This document shows, one piece after another, positions 1-7,213 of a stretch of 11,316 nt of DNA. A program made the translations under genes and the position numbers. The notes under the pieces are model-generated. The model had not been told where the DNA came from. It made no database searches and saw only the letters and a program-made list of their open reading frames with translations. This DNA comes from Lachnospira sp. UBA5912 (GTDB taxonomy: Bacteria; Bacillota; Clostridia; Lachnospirales; Lachnospiraceae): assembly GCA_002435585.1 (NCBI GenBank), contig DJDY01000119.1, forward strand, positions 1 through 11,316. Direction: 5' to 3'. Position 1 is the stretch's first letter, and every line of letters begins with the position of its first letter.

Positions 1-162
1 GTATTTATCGGACCATATATGACAGTAAGTGCTGTCTGGACAATAGCCGATATATTTAACGGACTTATGGCACTTCCTAACATGATAGCACTGTTTGCGT
101 TGAGTGGGGTTGTAGTGGCAGAGACTAAGAAGTTTTTTAAGAAGCATAATGCATCAAAGTAG
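1..162 (+). CDS. Alanine/glycine:cation symporter (AGCS family), C-terminal end only
   Basis: Only the last 53 residues are present, since the reading frame is open from base 1 to the TAG at 160-162. The family imports alanine or glycine with Na+ or H+ across the cytoplasmic membrane. The fragment holds a hydrophobic final segment with the pattern W-x-I-A-D-x-F-N-G-L-M-A-x-P-N, followed by a second hydrophobic stretch ending in SGVVVAETKKFFKK. This matches my recollection of the C-terminal end of AGCS (AlsT/DagA-like) carriers, where an ADxFNGLMAxPN motif precedes the last helix and a short basic cytosolic tail. The gene is followed by a strong palindrome that probably ends its transcript, so it appears unlinked to the kinase operon downstream. 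The start and most of the protein lie outside the window. Confidence 0.85.
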   Translation, partial: VFIGPYMTVSAVWTIADIFNGLMALPNMIALFALSGVVVAETKKFFKKHNASK

Positions 163-234
163 ATATTGGTGTTTAGAATATATTTGATTGACATACGGAT
201 ACACTAATTTGTACAGTAGATTGAGTCATTACCA

Positions 235-292
235 GACATAATAAAGATACACGCAGTGAGGCATGCCTTACTGCGTGTATCTTTATTATGTC
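235..292. terminator. 58-bp near-perfect palindrome, probable bidirectional intrinsic terminator
   Basis: The arms 235-263 and 264-292 are reverse complements at 28 of 29 positions. The only difference (G258 opposite T269) still pairs as G-U in RNA. The GC-rich core (ACACGCAGTGAGG against CCTTACTGCGTGT) is flanked by AATAAAGAT on the left and ATCTTTATT on the right, giving an A-tract/U-tract arrangement on both strands as in bidirectional Rho-independent terminators. It lies 72 bases after the symporter stop codon and well before the kinase gene, so it probably insulates the two. The stem is unusually long and perfect for a terminator, so a protein-binding or mobile-repeat origin is also possible. 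Confidence 0.65.
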
Positions 293-298
293 GTTCCT

Positions 299-327
299 TT
301 GTCAATAGAAAGTATGCTGAATAATAA
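299..327 (+). promoter_or_regulatory. Candidate sigma-A promoter 1 for the kinase operon
   Basis: TTGTCA (299-304) is separated by 17 bases from TAATAA (322-327), with TG-containing spacer sequence. Spacing is ideal and both hexamers are recognisable. In AT-rich DNA such matches are frequent, so this remains a candidate only. Confidence 0.3.
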
Positions 328-335
328 TATATTAT

Positions 336-365
336 TTGCTTAAACATAACCAGATGTGTTATTAT
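336..365 (+). promoter_or_regulatory. Candidate sigma-A promoter 2 (extended -10) for the kinase operon
   Basis: TTGCTT (336-341) is followed after 18 bases by TATTAT (360-365), directly preceded by TGT (357-359), the extended -10 pattern common in low-GC Gram-positives. It would start transcripts near 372 and give a leader of about 110 bases before the kinase start. It competes with the promoter candidate just upstream. Confidence 0.4.
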
Positions 366-409
366 TAAAGCAGTTATAAAGTCGGTGACATCAAAATCAT
401 AAGATCGTT

Positions 410-469
410 TATGTGTTTATGTAGTAACATGCAGATATGTTATGTGTTATTATGTGTTGCTTACGTGTG
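410..469 (+). repeat. Helically phased TATGTGTT direct repeats upstream of the kinase gene
   Basis: Exact TATGTGTT occurs at 410-417, 441-448 and 451-458, and a related TACGTGTG at 462-469. Start spacings are 31, 10 and 11 bases, that is, about three, one and one helical turns. This is the layout of a multi-site response-regulator or activator operator, or chance in a T/G-rich tract. The last copy ends in the first base of the ribosome site. Confidence 0.4.
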
Positions 470-474
470 AGGGA
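469..474 (+). promoter_or_regulatory. Ribosome binding site deciding the kinase start
   Basis: GAGGGA lies six bases before the ATG at 481. The in-frame ATG at 442 has no Shine-Dalgarno-like sequence upstream, so 481 is preferred and the protein has 566 rather than 579 residues. Confidence 0.75.
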
Positions 475-480
475 CGGGAT

Positions 481-2181
481 ATGGATACTATATTGAACAT
501 TTTGTATATGCTTGGCAGCCATATGTGGTTTGTTATAATCGGATGTATAGAAATACTATGTGCAGTATATTTGATTATCAATTATATGAACAGAGGAAGC
601 TTAAAAAGCCTTAAAACCACTGATTCGGATATCAAGGGAATCGATAAGATATTTCTTGAGGAAGTTAAGAACAGGAGAGGCGAAGGCTTTATTATTGTGC
701 GAAGGTCAGACAGGATGCCTGTTTATGCAGCCGGGGATATACAAGAGCTTCTTGGGGTGGACATAGAAAACATAAAGAAAGATATAACCTGTATTAAGAA
801 GAGCTTTAAGAATCCGGCAGATGCCAGAAACATATGGAATGAATATAAAAAATGGGATGAAAACGGACATTTTGAAAAAGAATTCCTAAAAGCTAATTCA
901 AGATGGATAAGAATGTCTGTATCAAAATGTCATGAACCAGATTATCATATATTTTATATATGGGATACGACAGATTATCATAATGTTCTTGAAAAATATG
1001 AGGAAAAGGCTCATCAGGCAGAAGAACAAAGTTATTCCAAGACAGCATTTTTATCAAGAATGTCACACGAGATAAGGACACCTATGAATGGTATCATAGG
1101 TATGCTGACACTGGCTAAGAGTAAAGTAAAAGAAGATAAGCCGGTGATATCATATCTTGATAAAGCAGAAGAACTTTCAGGACATATGTTATCTCTTATC
1201 AATGATATTCTTGATATGTCACGAATTGAAGCCGGCAAAGTAGAACTTGAGAATAAAGCATTCAGTATTAAAGAACTTGGAACAAAACTATACGATATGT
1301 TTGCTAAGAATCTTGAGAGCAGAGAAATACGGTATTCTGTTAATTATGAGAATATGACTGTTGATGAAGTGGTAGGAGACGAATTAAGAATAAGCCAGGT
1401 AATCATTAATTTTCTTTCAAATGCTGTGAAATTCACAAACAGTGGGGAAGTAAGTGTAACATTCAGACAGATGATGCTTAAGGAAGGAATTGCAGATATT
1501 CTTGTACGTGTGCATGATACAGGTATAGGGATGGATTCTGAATTCATAAAAAGAATATTCAGACCATTTGAACAGGAAAGTATAGAAACATCAAAGAAGT
1601 ATGGTGGAACAGGATTGGGTATGGCTATATCAGACCAGCTTGTTAAGCTTATGGGCGGTGAGATATTAGTTGACAGCGTTAAAGGTGAAGGTTCTGATTT
1701 CTTTCTGTACCTTCATCTGCCAGCGGCCGATAAATATGAGGCAGTAGAGAAGATAAAAGCAGATAATAATGAACTGGATGAAGATATTAATGTTTTTGAT
1801 GGCAGAAGAATTCTTATGGCTGAGGATAATGAGATTAATGCTATGATTGCAACAGAGATCATAGAAGGTATGGGAGCAAGCATGGAAGTTGTCGGAAACG
1901 GAAAAGATGCAGTTGACAGCTTTATAAGCCATGAGCCAGGTTATTATGATTTCATATTAATGGATGTGCAGATGCCAGTTATGGATGGAAGAACTGCCGC
2001 AAGGACAATAAGGAATCTTGAAAGAAAGGATGCGAAAGATATCCCGATATTTGCATTATCGGCAGATGCATTTGTTGAAGATGAAAGATTATCTATTGAA
2101 AGTGGAATGGACGGACATTTTGCCAAACCTCTTGATTTCAAACAATTGCAGCATAAAATTGCATCGATTTTATATTCATAA
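481..2181 (+). CDS. Membrane-anchored hybrid histidine kinase with PAS-like sensor and receiver domain
   Basis: The protein (566 residues from the ATG at 481) autophosphorylates on His and passes phosphate to its own receiver. Domains: a single membrane segment (about 13-34), a PAS-like region (about 68-167), a short coiled linker, a HisKA domain with phospho-accepting His196 in SRMSHEIRTPMNGIIGM, then a HATPase with N box (RISQVIINFLSNAVKFT, about 303-319), G1 (HDTGIGMD, Asp346), F box (FRPFEQ) and G2 (YGGTGLGMA). The receiver domain (about 443-566) has acidic Glu448/Asp449, phospho-Asp495 in LMDVQMPVMDG, Ser527 and Lys549. All key residues are intact. There is almost no extracytoplasmic loop, so sensing is probably cytoplasmic or intramembrane. 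No HPt domain and no DNA-binding regulator is encoded in the window, so its output partner is unknown. It lies 14 bases before the LRR gene and probably shares its mRNA. Confidence 0.93.
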   Translation: MDTILNILYMLGSHMWFVIIGCIEILCAVYLIINYMNRGSLKSLKTTDSDIKGIDKIFLEEVKNRRGEGFIIVRRSDRMPVYAAGDIQELLGVDIENIKKDITCIKKSFKNPADARNIWNEYKKWDENGHFEKEFLKANSRWIRMSVSKCHEPDYHIFYIWDTTDYHNVLEKYEEKAHQAEEQSYSKTAFLSRMSHEIRTPMNGIIGMLTLAKSKVKEDKPVISYLDKAEELSGHMLSLINDILDMSRIEAGKVELENKAFSIKELGTKLYDMFAKNLESREIRYSVNYENMTVDEVVGDELRISQVIINFLSNAVKFTNSGEVSVTFRQMMLKEGIADILVRVHDTGIGMDSEFIKRIFRPFEQESIETSKKYGGTGLGMAISDQLVKLMGGEILVDSVKGEGSDFFLYLHLPAADKYEAVEKIKADNNELDEDINVFDGRRILMAEDNEINAMIATEIIEGMGASMEVVGNGKDAVDSFISHEPGYYDFILMDVQMPVMDGRTAARTIRNLERKDAKDIPIFALSADAFVEDERLSIESGMDGHFAKPLDFKQLQHKIASILYS

Positions 2182-2195
2182 GACGGGAGTAAGGT

Positions 2196-5100
2196 ATGGA
2201 TGATAAGAAGATAAAAAAAACAATTGTGAAGGCATCTGCGGCAGTTGTTGCATCAGTGGCGGCAGCTGGTATTATATATAATAATTCGGGTAATAGTTTT
2301 ATACCTTCTTTATCAGATAGGGAATTTAATTTTAATTATGTGCATTTCGATGGGGAAAGTGATGCGTTGGAAAAGAAAAATGAAAGTGCAGATAATGATA
2401 ATACATTATTAGAAAAAGATAAGAACTCTGTTCAGGATAAAAAACATGGTAATAATGCAGCATATATTATGAATGATAATAAACCTGATAATATCCAGAA
2501 TGATAAAACAGGTGACAAAATATATGATACAGTAATAGAAGATAATCAGAATAATATAGAAGATACTAACATAACTACAGATGATAATTTCAATTTAATA
2601 AATATTAATATAAATAATAGTAATGTAACAAATATAGGTAATTCAGATATAAAAAGAGACAATATATATAATATTGTGGAGCCGGGCGATAATCCGGATG
2701 TTGTAATACCAGGAAATAATGCCTCTGGTGTAATTACGATTATACCTGGAACTGGAAAAGAAAATAATACAGATTCATCAGGAAATAGTTCAGATTCGTT
2801 GACTGACAGTAATGATACAGATGATAAGAACCATGGTAATTCTGACAATTCAGATAACATTGGTGAAGATGAAGCTGACATGTCAGAGACTGTCAGGGAT
2901 CCGGATATTGAAAAAAATCGTCCAGGTATAAGCAGTTCTTTTGAATCCAGACCTTATGATGAAGAAAATATTGCCAGTTCATCAGATAAGGTGATTCGTG
3001 TAGTGATACAGCCAGGAATGTCATATGATGCGCAGTCATTATATAAAGGACAAAGTATAGATGCATATACAATATACTGCGTTCTTGATACATATGTTGT
3101 TAAGATGGAGAATGATAATCCAGTATTATATTTGTGGGGAAAAGAATCATATAACAAATATATACAAATAACAGGTGTTTCTTTTGATAATGGTAATTCG
3201 TGGAATTCACAGTTTCCAGTTACAATACCAAAAGATATGAATAATGACTGTATAATAATTAATGCGCGGTACAGATTATCATCAGATAGTGAATGGATAG
3301 AAGATAGAATATCTTATTATCCTAAAGATAGTCGTTTATTTGTCCTTTCGGATCAGATAAAAAATGATAATGAGGTTATTTCGGATGATAAAATACTTAA
3401 TTATGACCAGTATCCAGAGCCAGGAAGCAGGATTAATCTTTATAAGTATCAGAACGATTTCTTAAAAGATGGGCAGCTTGAATATCTGTTTCCGGGCTGG
3501 ATAGAAAACAGAAAAAATGTATCATGGATGTATGAGCCAGGGATAGGAAGGCATATACTTCAGCCATCAGCGATGGTTCCTCTCGATAAGAAATATACAG
3601 TCTTTAAAAAATATAAATGGATGACAACAGGTGGCTGGGTTGATGATGATGGTTCAGAGTATTGTTCATTACAGACACTTGTAAAAGTTGATAATACTTT
3701 TAATAGAAAAATGTTATCATATAGAACAAAACAGAACAACACAATAAGACTGGATATTCCTATGTATATACAGTCGGTGGAACTAGAGGAATCTATAGAT
3801 GTAGATTATATTAGTATACCAGAGACAGTTGTTTATATAAATAATGATGGAAAGAATCTTAATGTTGCCAGAGGATATGAAGTTGCTGCCAGTAATACAC
3901 ATTACAGTTCACAGGATGGACTGCTTATGTCAAAAGATAAATCACAGATTCTTGCTATACCTTATAATTGTGAACGGCTTGTAATTGATAAAGATATAAA
4001 AAAGGTTACTGTTAATGCCAATAATAAACTATCTGATATAGTAATAAAATCAACAGATATAGAATCGCTGCCACAACTGGATTACGGAAATATTAGCAAT
4101 TGCAGGATAACAGTAGAGGATTCTATATTCGATGAGTTTTTAAAGCTTAATTATGATCAGTTGTCAGGATCTGATAATGTTGTTGTATCAGATAAAAAAC
4201 CAGACACCACTTACAAAATAATAAATGGAATGATAATAGACAACAAGGGATGCTTATATGATATAGCGGATGTTTCCGGTTCAAGCATCAGACTGACAGG
4301 GGATGTAAAGAGCATCAGTAATGGTGTGTTTGATAAAGATGTTAATATAAAAAGAATTATTATAACAGGTGACAGTAATATTATTCTTAACAAAGATTGT
4401 CTTAAGAATAGTAATATAGAAGATATATTATGCAGCAATGAGTCACAGAAAAGTGATATAATACGCCAGTTATCATATGCGGGAAAAGAAGATATTAATG
4501 TGTATGTTGCCAGCGAATCATCTGAAGGATATATATATTGCAATATGATAAAAGATGATACTGTTGTTAATATATTGATAAAAGCACCGCAGAATATAAC
4601 GGAGTTTGATGGAACAATAGAAAATCACACTATAGACATTAATGAGATAGATAACAGCTGTTTTGCAGAAAACACTAATCTGGAGTGGGCGATATTACCA
4701 GAATATGTAACAAATATAGATACAGAAGCATTTAAGAATTGCACACAGCTTCAAGGAGTGCTTATTAAAAACAAAGACACAATACATATAGGTAATAATG
4801 CATTTGATGGATGCAGTTCATTAAGGTTTGTGGCATCGAATGCAAAGTGTGCGGTTATGGAAGAAAAATATGACCCTGTTATAACAGATGGATATGCATA
4901 TGGAATTGATGCAAACAATTATTTCTTTACATTAAAAGATACTACAGGATATGGAAACAACATAAACAGTATAAATAATATAGATGGTATTGAAGAATTC
5001 AATCTTGTTAAGGTGGGTGATAGCTATCTTTTATATGGGGTTGATTATTATGGTGAAGAATTTGTTGTACTTCGTTCAGGAAAGGATATATCGGGAGAAA

Positions 5101-6269
5101 TAACAATATCGCCATCAGTTATGTGTATATATAAATATGCATTCGCAGATGCAGGAGACAGGGATGGATTTACGGTTAACTGGAAGGATATGGAATGGCT
5201 TTCATATATATATAATGGAGCATTCTATAATTCTGGACTTAAAGGTGATATCAGGATTGCCGCCAAACAGGGAATACTTATATATGATGAGGCTTTTAGC
5301 AAGTGCAGCAGCATATTGACAATATCTATAGAAGGAAACATATACTATCTTGGTGATATGGTATTTAATAACTGTACATCCATAAAATCTGTGAAGCTGG
5401 GATATATAGATGACTGGAGTGGAAGCCTTCATTCGGGAATGTTTACTGGATGCGATAAACTAAGAACAATAGAGTTAAGTAATGACAATCCAATACAGCT
5501 TGTTACATTTGAAGGAAATGTTTTTCAGTTTAATAATATGTGGACAATACAGGAGGAAGCAGAGAAATTAAGAATTACAGTTCCAGATGGAGCAGCTGAA
5601 AAATATATGCTTGAATGGCGTTATTGCGTATGTGGTTTTACAGGAATATATACGGGTTCGCCATATATAGATATGTGGAACAGTATACAGAGTGAACTTA
5701 TTGACTGGGATAACTTTATACTGCCAAAAGACAGTGAGGTTGATGATGAATTAAAGAAAAGACTTCTTGTATCAGAGAATTATTTAAGAAGTATACTTGG
5801 TATGGAAAAAACAGATAATCCTTCCAGATTATATCCATTCAGGTTATCAGAAGGATATCTGACATTGGCAGGTGTTCCATCAGATATAAAACAGCTTGAT
5901 TTTACAACGGAAGATTGTGGACTGCCATCAGGATGGTTTTTTGATTATATAGGTAAGGATGCATTTGCAGGAGCTAACGGACTTGAAAAGATTATTATTG
6001 CAGATAATCTTGTTGGAATATATTCAGGAGCATTTAGTGGTGCATCAGATAATGCAGATAAGCTTACTATTGAATTCAGGTCGGAAATACCGGTTCAGCT
6101 TATATGTGATAAAAACAGTACCCGGTTTGACTTTGGAATAGATACAGGAAAAATAATAATAATAGTTCCTAAAGGAACAAAAGATACATATGTTACTGAA
6201 TGGTCATCGTATATAGATAAAGAAAAACTGGATGGTATGATTATAGAAAAGGAGCAGCAGTCTGAATGA
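2196..6269 (+). CDS. Giant BspA-like leucine-rich-repeat surface protein with Asn/Asp-rich stalk
   Basis: 1357 residues. A basic N-terminus (KKIKK) and an Ala/Val-rich hydrophobic segment (about 12-28) form a signal anchor or Sec signal peptide; there is no lipobox. Residues about 50-262 are low-complexity and Asn/Asp/Ser-rich, resembling an extended stalk. Residues about 265-540 form a Trp/Tyr-containing region that I do not recognise. From about 545 there are LRR_5/BspA-type units: SSQDGLLMSKDKSQILAIPY, AFKNCTQL, AFDGCSSL, AFSKCSSI, VFNNCTSI, MFTGCDKL, AFAGANGL. Two end units carry the BspA closing pattern VPxGxxxxYxxEW (about 1129-1141 and 1324-1336). There is no LPxTG signal, C-terminal helix or wall-binding repeat. 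BspA-type LRR proteins are surface adhesins or binding proteins; the ligand here is unknown. The RBS GGGAG (2185-2189) supports the start. The stop overlaps the MoxR start by four bases, implying translational coupling. Confidence 0.88.
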   Translation: MDDKKIKKTIVKASAAVVASVAAAGIIYNNSGNSFIPSLSDREFNFNYVHFDGESDALEKKNESADNDNTLLEKDKNSVQDKKHGNNAAYIMNDNKPDNIQNDKTGDKIYDTVIEDNQNNIEDTNITTDDNFNLINININNSNVTNIGNSDIKRDNIYNIVEPGDNPDVVIPGNNASGVITIIPGTGKENNTDSSGNSSDSLTDSNDTDDKNHGNSDNSDNIGEDEADMSETVRDPDIEKNRPGISSSFESRPYDEENIASSSDKVIRVVIQPGMSYDAQSLYKGQSIDAYTIYCVLDTYVVKMENDNPVLYLWGKESYNKYIQITGVSFDNGNSWNSQFPVTIPKDMNNDCIIINARYRLSSDSEWIEDRISYYPKDSRLFVLSDQIKNDNEVISDDKILNYDQYPEPGSRINLYKYQNDFLKDGQLEYLFPGWIENRKNVSWMYEPGIGRHILQPSAMVPLDKKYTVFKKYKWMTTGGWVDDDGSEYCSLQTLVKVDNTFNRKMLSYRTKQNNTIRLDIPMYIQSVELEESIDVDYISIPETVVYINNDGKNLNVARGYEVAASNTHYSSQDGLLMSKDKSQILAIPYNCERLVIDKDIKKVTVNANNKLSDIVIKSTDIESLPQLDYGNISNCRITVEDSIFDEFLKLNYDQLSGSDNVVVSDKKPDTTYKIINGMIIDNKGCLYDIADVSGSSIRLTGDVKSISNGVFDKDVNIKRIIITGDSNIILNKDCLKNSNIEDILCSNESQKSDIIRQLSYAGKEDINVYVASESSEGYIYCNMIKDDTVVNILIKAPQNITEFDGTIENHTIDINEIDNSCFAENTNLEWAILPEYVTNIDTEAFKNCTQLQGVLIKNKDTIHIGNNAFDGCSSLRFVASNAKCAVMEEKYDPVITDGYAYGIDANNYFFTLKDTTGYGNNINSINNIDGIEEFNLVKVGDSYLLYGVDYYGEEFVVLRSGKDISGEITISPSVMCIYKYAFADAGDRDGFTVNWKDMEWLSYIYNGAFYNSGLKGDIRIAAKQGILIYDEAFSKCSSILTISIEGNIYYLGDMVFNNCTSIKSVKLGYIDDWSGSLHSGMFTGCDKLRTIELSNDNPIQLVTFEGNVFQFNNMWTIQEEAEKLRITVPDGAAEKYMLEWRYCVCGFTGIYTGSPYIDMWNSIQSELIDWDNFILPKDSEVDDELKKRLLVSENYLRSILGMEKTDNPSRLYPFRLSEGYLTLAGVPSDIKQLDFTTEDCGLPSGWFFDYIGKDAFAGANGLEKIIIADNLVGIYSGAFSGASDNADKLTIEFRSEIPVQLICDKNSTRFDFGIDTGKIIIIVPKGTKDTYVTEWSSYIDKEKLDGMIIEKEQQSE

Positions 6270-7198
6270 TAGTTGAACAGTCTAAAAGAATTATAGCAGA
6301 GGTTAGTAAAGGTTTTATAGGAAGTACGGATATTATTGAGAAAGTGCTGATGACTATATATGCAGGTGGTCATATACTTCTTGAGGATTGCCCGGGAGTT
6401 GGTAAAACAACACTTGCGGTATCATTTTCCAGGGTACTTGGACTTGATAATAAAAGAATACAGTTTACAACGGACACTCTTCCATCGGATATTACTGGAT
6501 TTACAATGTTTAACAGGGAAAAGAATACCTTTGAGTATGTAAAAGGAGCAGCTATGTGCCAGCTTCTTCTTGCTGATGAAATAAACAGAACGTCACCTAA
6601 GACACAGGCAGCACTTCTTGAGGTTATGGAGGAACATTCGGTAACTGTAGATGGAGTAACGCATATTGTGCCAAGTCCGTTTATATGTATAGCAACGCAG
6701 AATCCATATGGCTCTGCTGGAACACATGCACTGCCTGAATCGCAGCTTGACCGTTTTATGGTATGTCTGTCAATAGGTTATCCTACTATGGAAAACCAGT
6801 TAAAGATAATAGAACTTCAGAATAATATGAATGCAGAGCAGACTTTAAAGACGGTAACGGATGCCCAGAATATACTTGATGTGCAGAAGTATCTTTCTTC
6901 AATATCTGCATCAGAACAGGTTCTTGAGTATGCCATACGTTTATGTGAGGAAACAAGGAACCATCCACTTGTAACACTTGGAGTTTCGCCAAGAGGTGTT
7001 ACAGCACTTATAAAGATGGCAAAGGCACATGCTGTATTGCGTGAGCGTAATTATATCATACCAGAGGACATACAGGCCGTGTTTATGGATGTATGTGCCC
7101 ACAGGATAGTATTAAGACCACAAAGTAAGGTTGAGGGGACAACATCAAAGGATATACTTTTAGAGATAATGGAGCACATAAAGCCGCGGTCTGAATAA
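6266..7198 (+). CDS. MoxR-family AAA+ ATPase
   Basis: A 310-residue cytoplasmic ATPase of normal MoxR length. Walker A is EDCPGVGKTTLA (Lys47), Walker B LLLADEINR (Asp104/Glu105), followed by the family pattern SPKTQAALLEVMEE. Sensor 1 is ATQNP (Asn146), the arginine finger probably lies in LDRF (Arg163), and sensor 2 is in SPRG (Arg243), ahead of the C-terminal helical lid. All catalytic residues are present, so it should hydrolyse ATP as a ring oligomer. Family members are thought to act as chaperones that remodel or activate a partner with a von Willebrand A-like fold, usually encoded next door. Here that is the DUF58 protein 15 bases downstream. The start overlaps the LRR stop (ATGA), with GGAG at 6251-6254, so its synthesis is tied to that of the surface protein. 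B. subtilis YeaC is a familiar member in an equivalent position. Confidence 0.95.
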   Translation: MIVEQSKRIIAEVSKGFIGSTDIIEKVLMTIYAGGHILLEDCPGVGKTTLAVSFSRVLGLDNKRIQFTTDTLPSDITGFTMFNREKNTFEYVKGAAMCQLLLADEINRTSPKTQAALLEVMEEHSVTVDGVTHIVPSPFICIATQNPYGSAGTHALPESQLDRFMVCLSIGYPTMENQLKIIELQNNMNAEQTLKTVTDAQNILDVQKYLSSISASEQVLEYAIRLCEETRNHPLVTLGVSPRGVTALIKMAKAHAVLRERNYIIPEDIQAVFMDVCAHRIVLRPQSKVEGTTSKDILLEIMEHIKPRSE

Positions 7199-7213
7199 GA
7201 AAGAGGGATTATT

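Larger units (their letters stand above)
163..480. other. Intergenic region between symporter and kinase genes (318 bases)
   Basis: I find no coding sequence here. It holds, in order: a TTGACA hexamer at 188-193, a 58-bp palindrome at 235-292, two possible promoters between 299 and 365, a 14-base AT palindrome (AATAATATATTATT, 323-336), a cluster of TATGTGTT direct repeats (410-469), and the kinase ribosome site (469-474). The 5' leader of the kinase operon would be at least 100 bases if either promoter is correct. Confidence 0.7.

Noticed and set aside
442..480. Upstream ATG at 442 as the kinase start
   Set aside because: It has no ribosome site, whereas GAGGGA is ideally placed for the ATG at 481. 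The extra 13 residues also look like translated leader.
2580..2660. Tandem AAT/ATA-rich DNA repeats as a CRISPR array or microsatellite
   Set aside because: There is no regular unit or constant spacing; the pattern reflects Asn and Ile codons in the stalk and keeps frame.
2546..2881. Open frame on the minus strand opposite the LRR stalk
   Set aside because: It mirrors the low-complexity Asn/Asp/Ser codons of the stalk as a Leu/Ser/Ile-rich string with no recognisable domain, so it is a shadow.
6180..6269. Sortase (LPxTG-type) signal at the LRR protein C-terminus
   Set aside because: The tail ends in a charged sequence (MIIEKEQQSE) with no LPxTG, hydrophobic helix or basic stop; anchoring, if any, is N-terminal.
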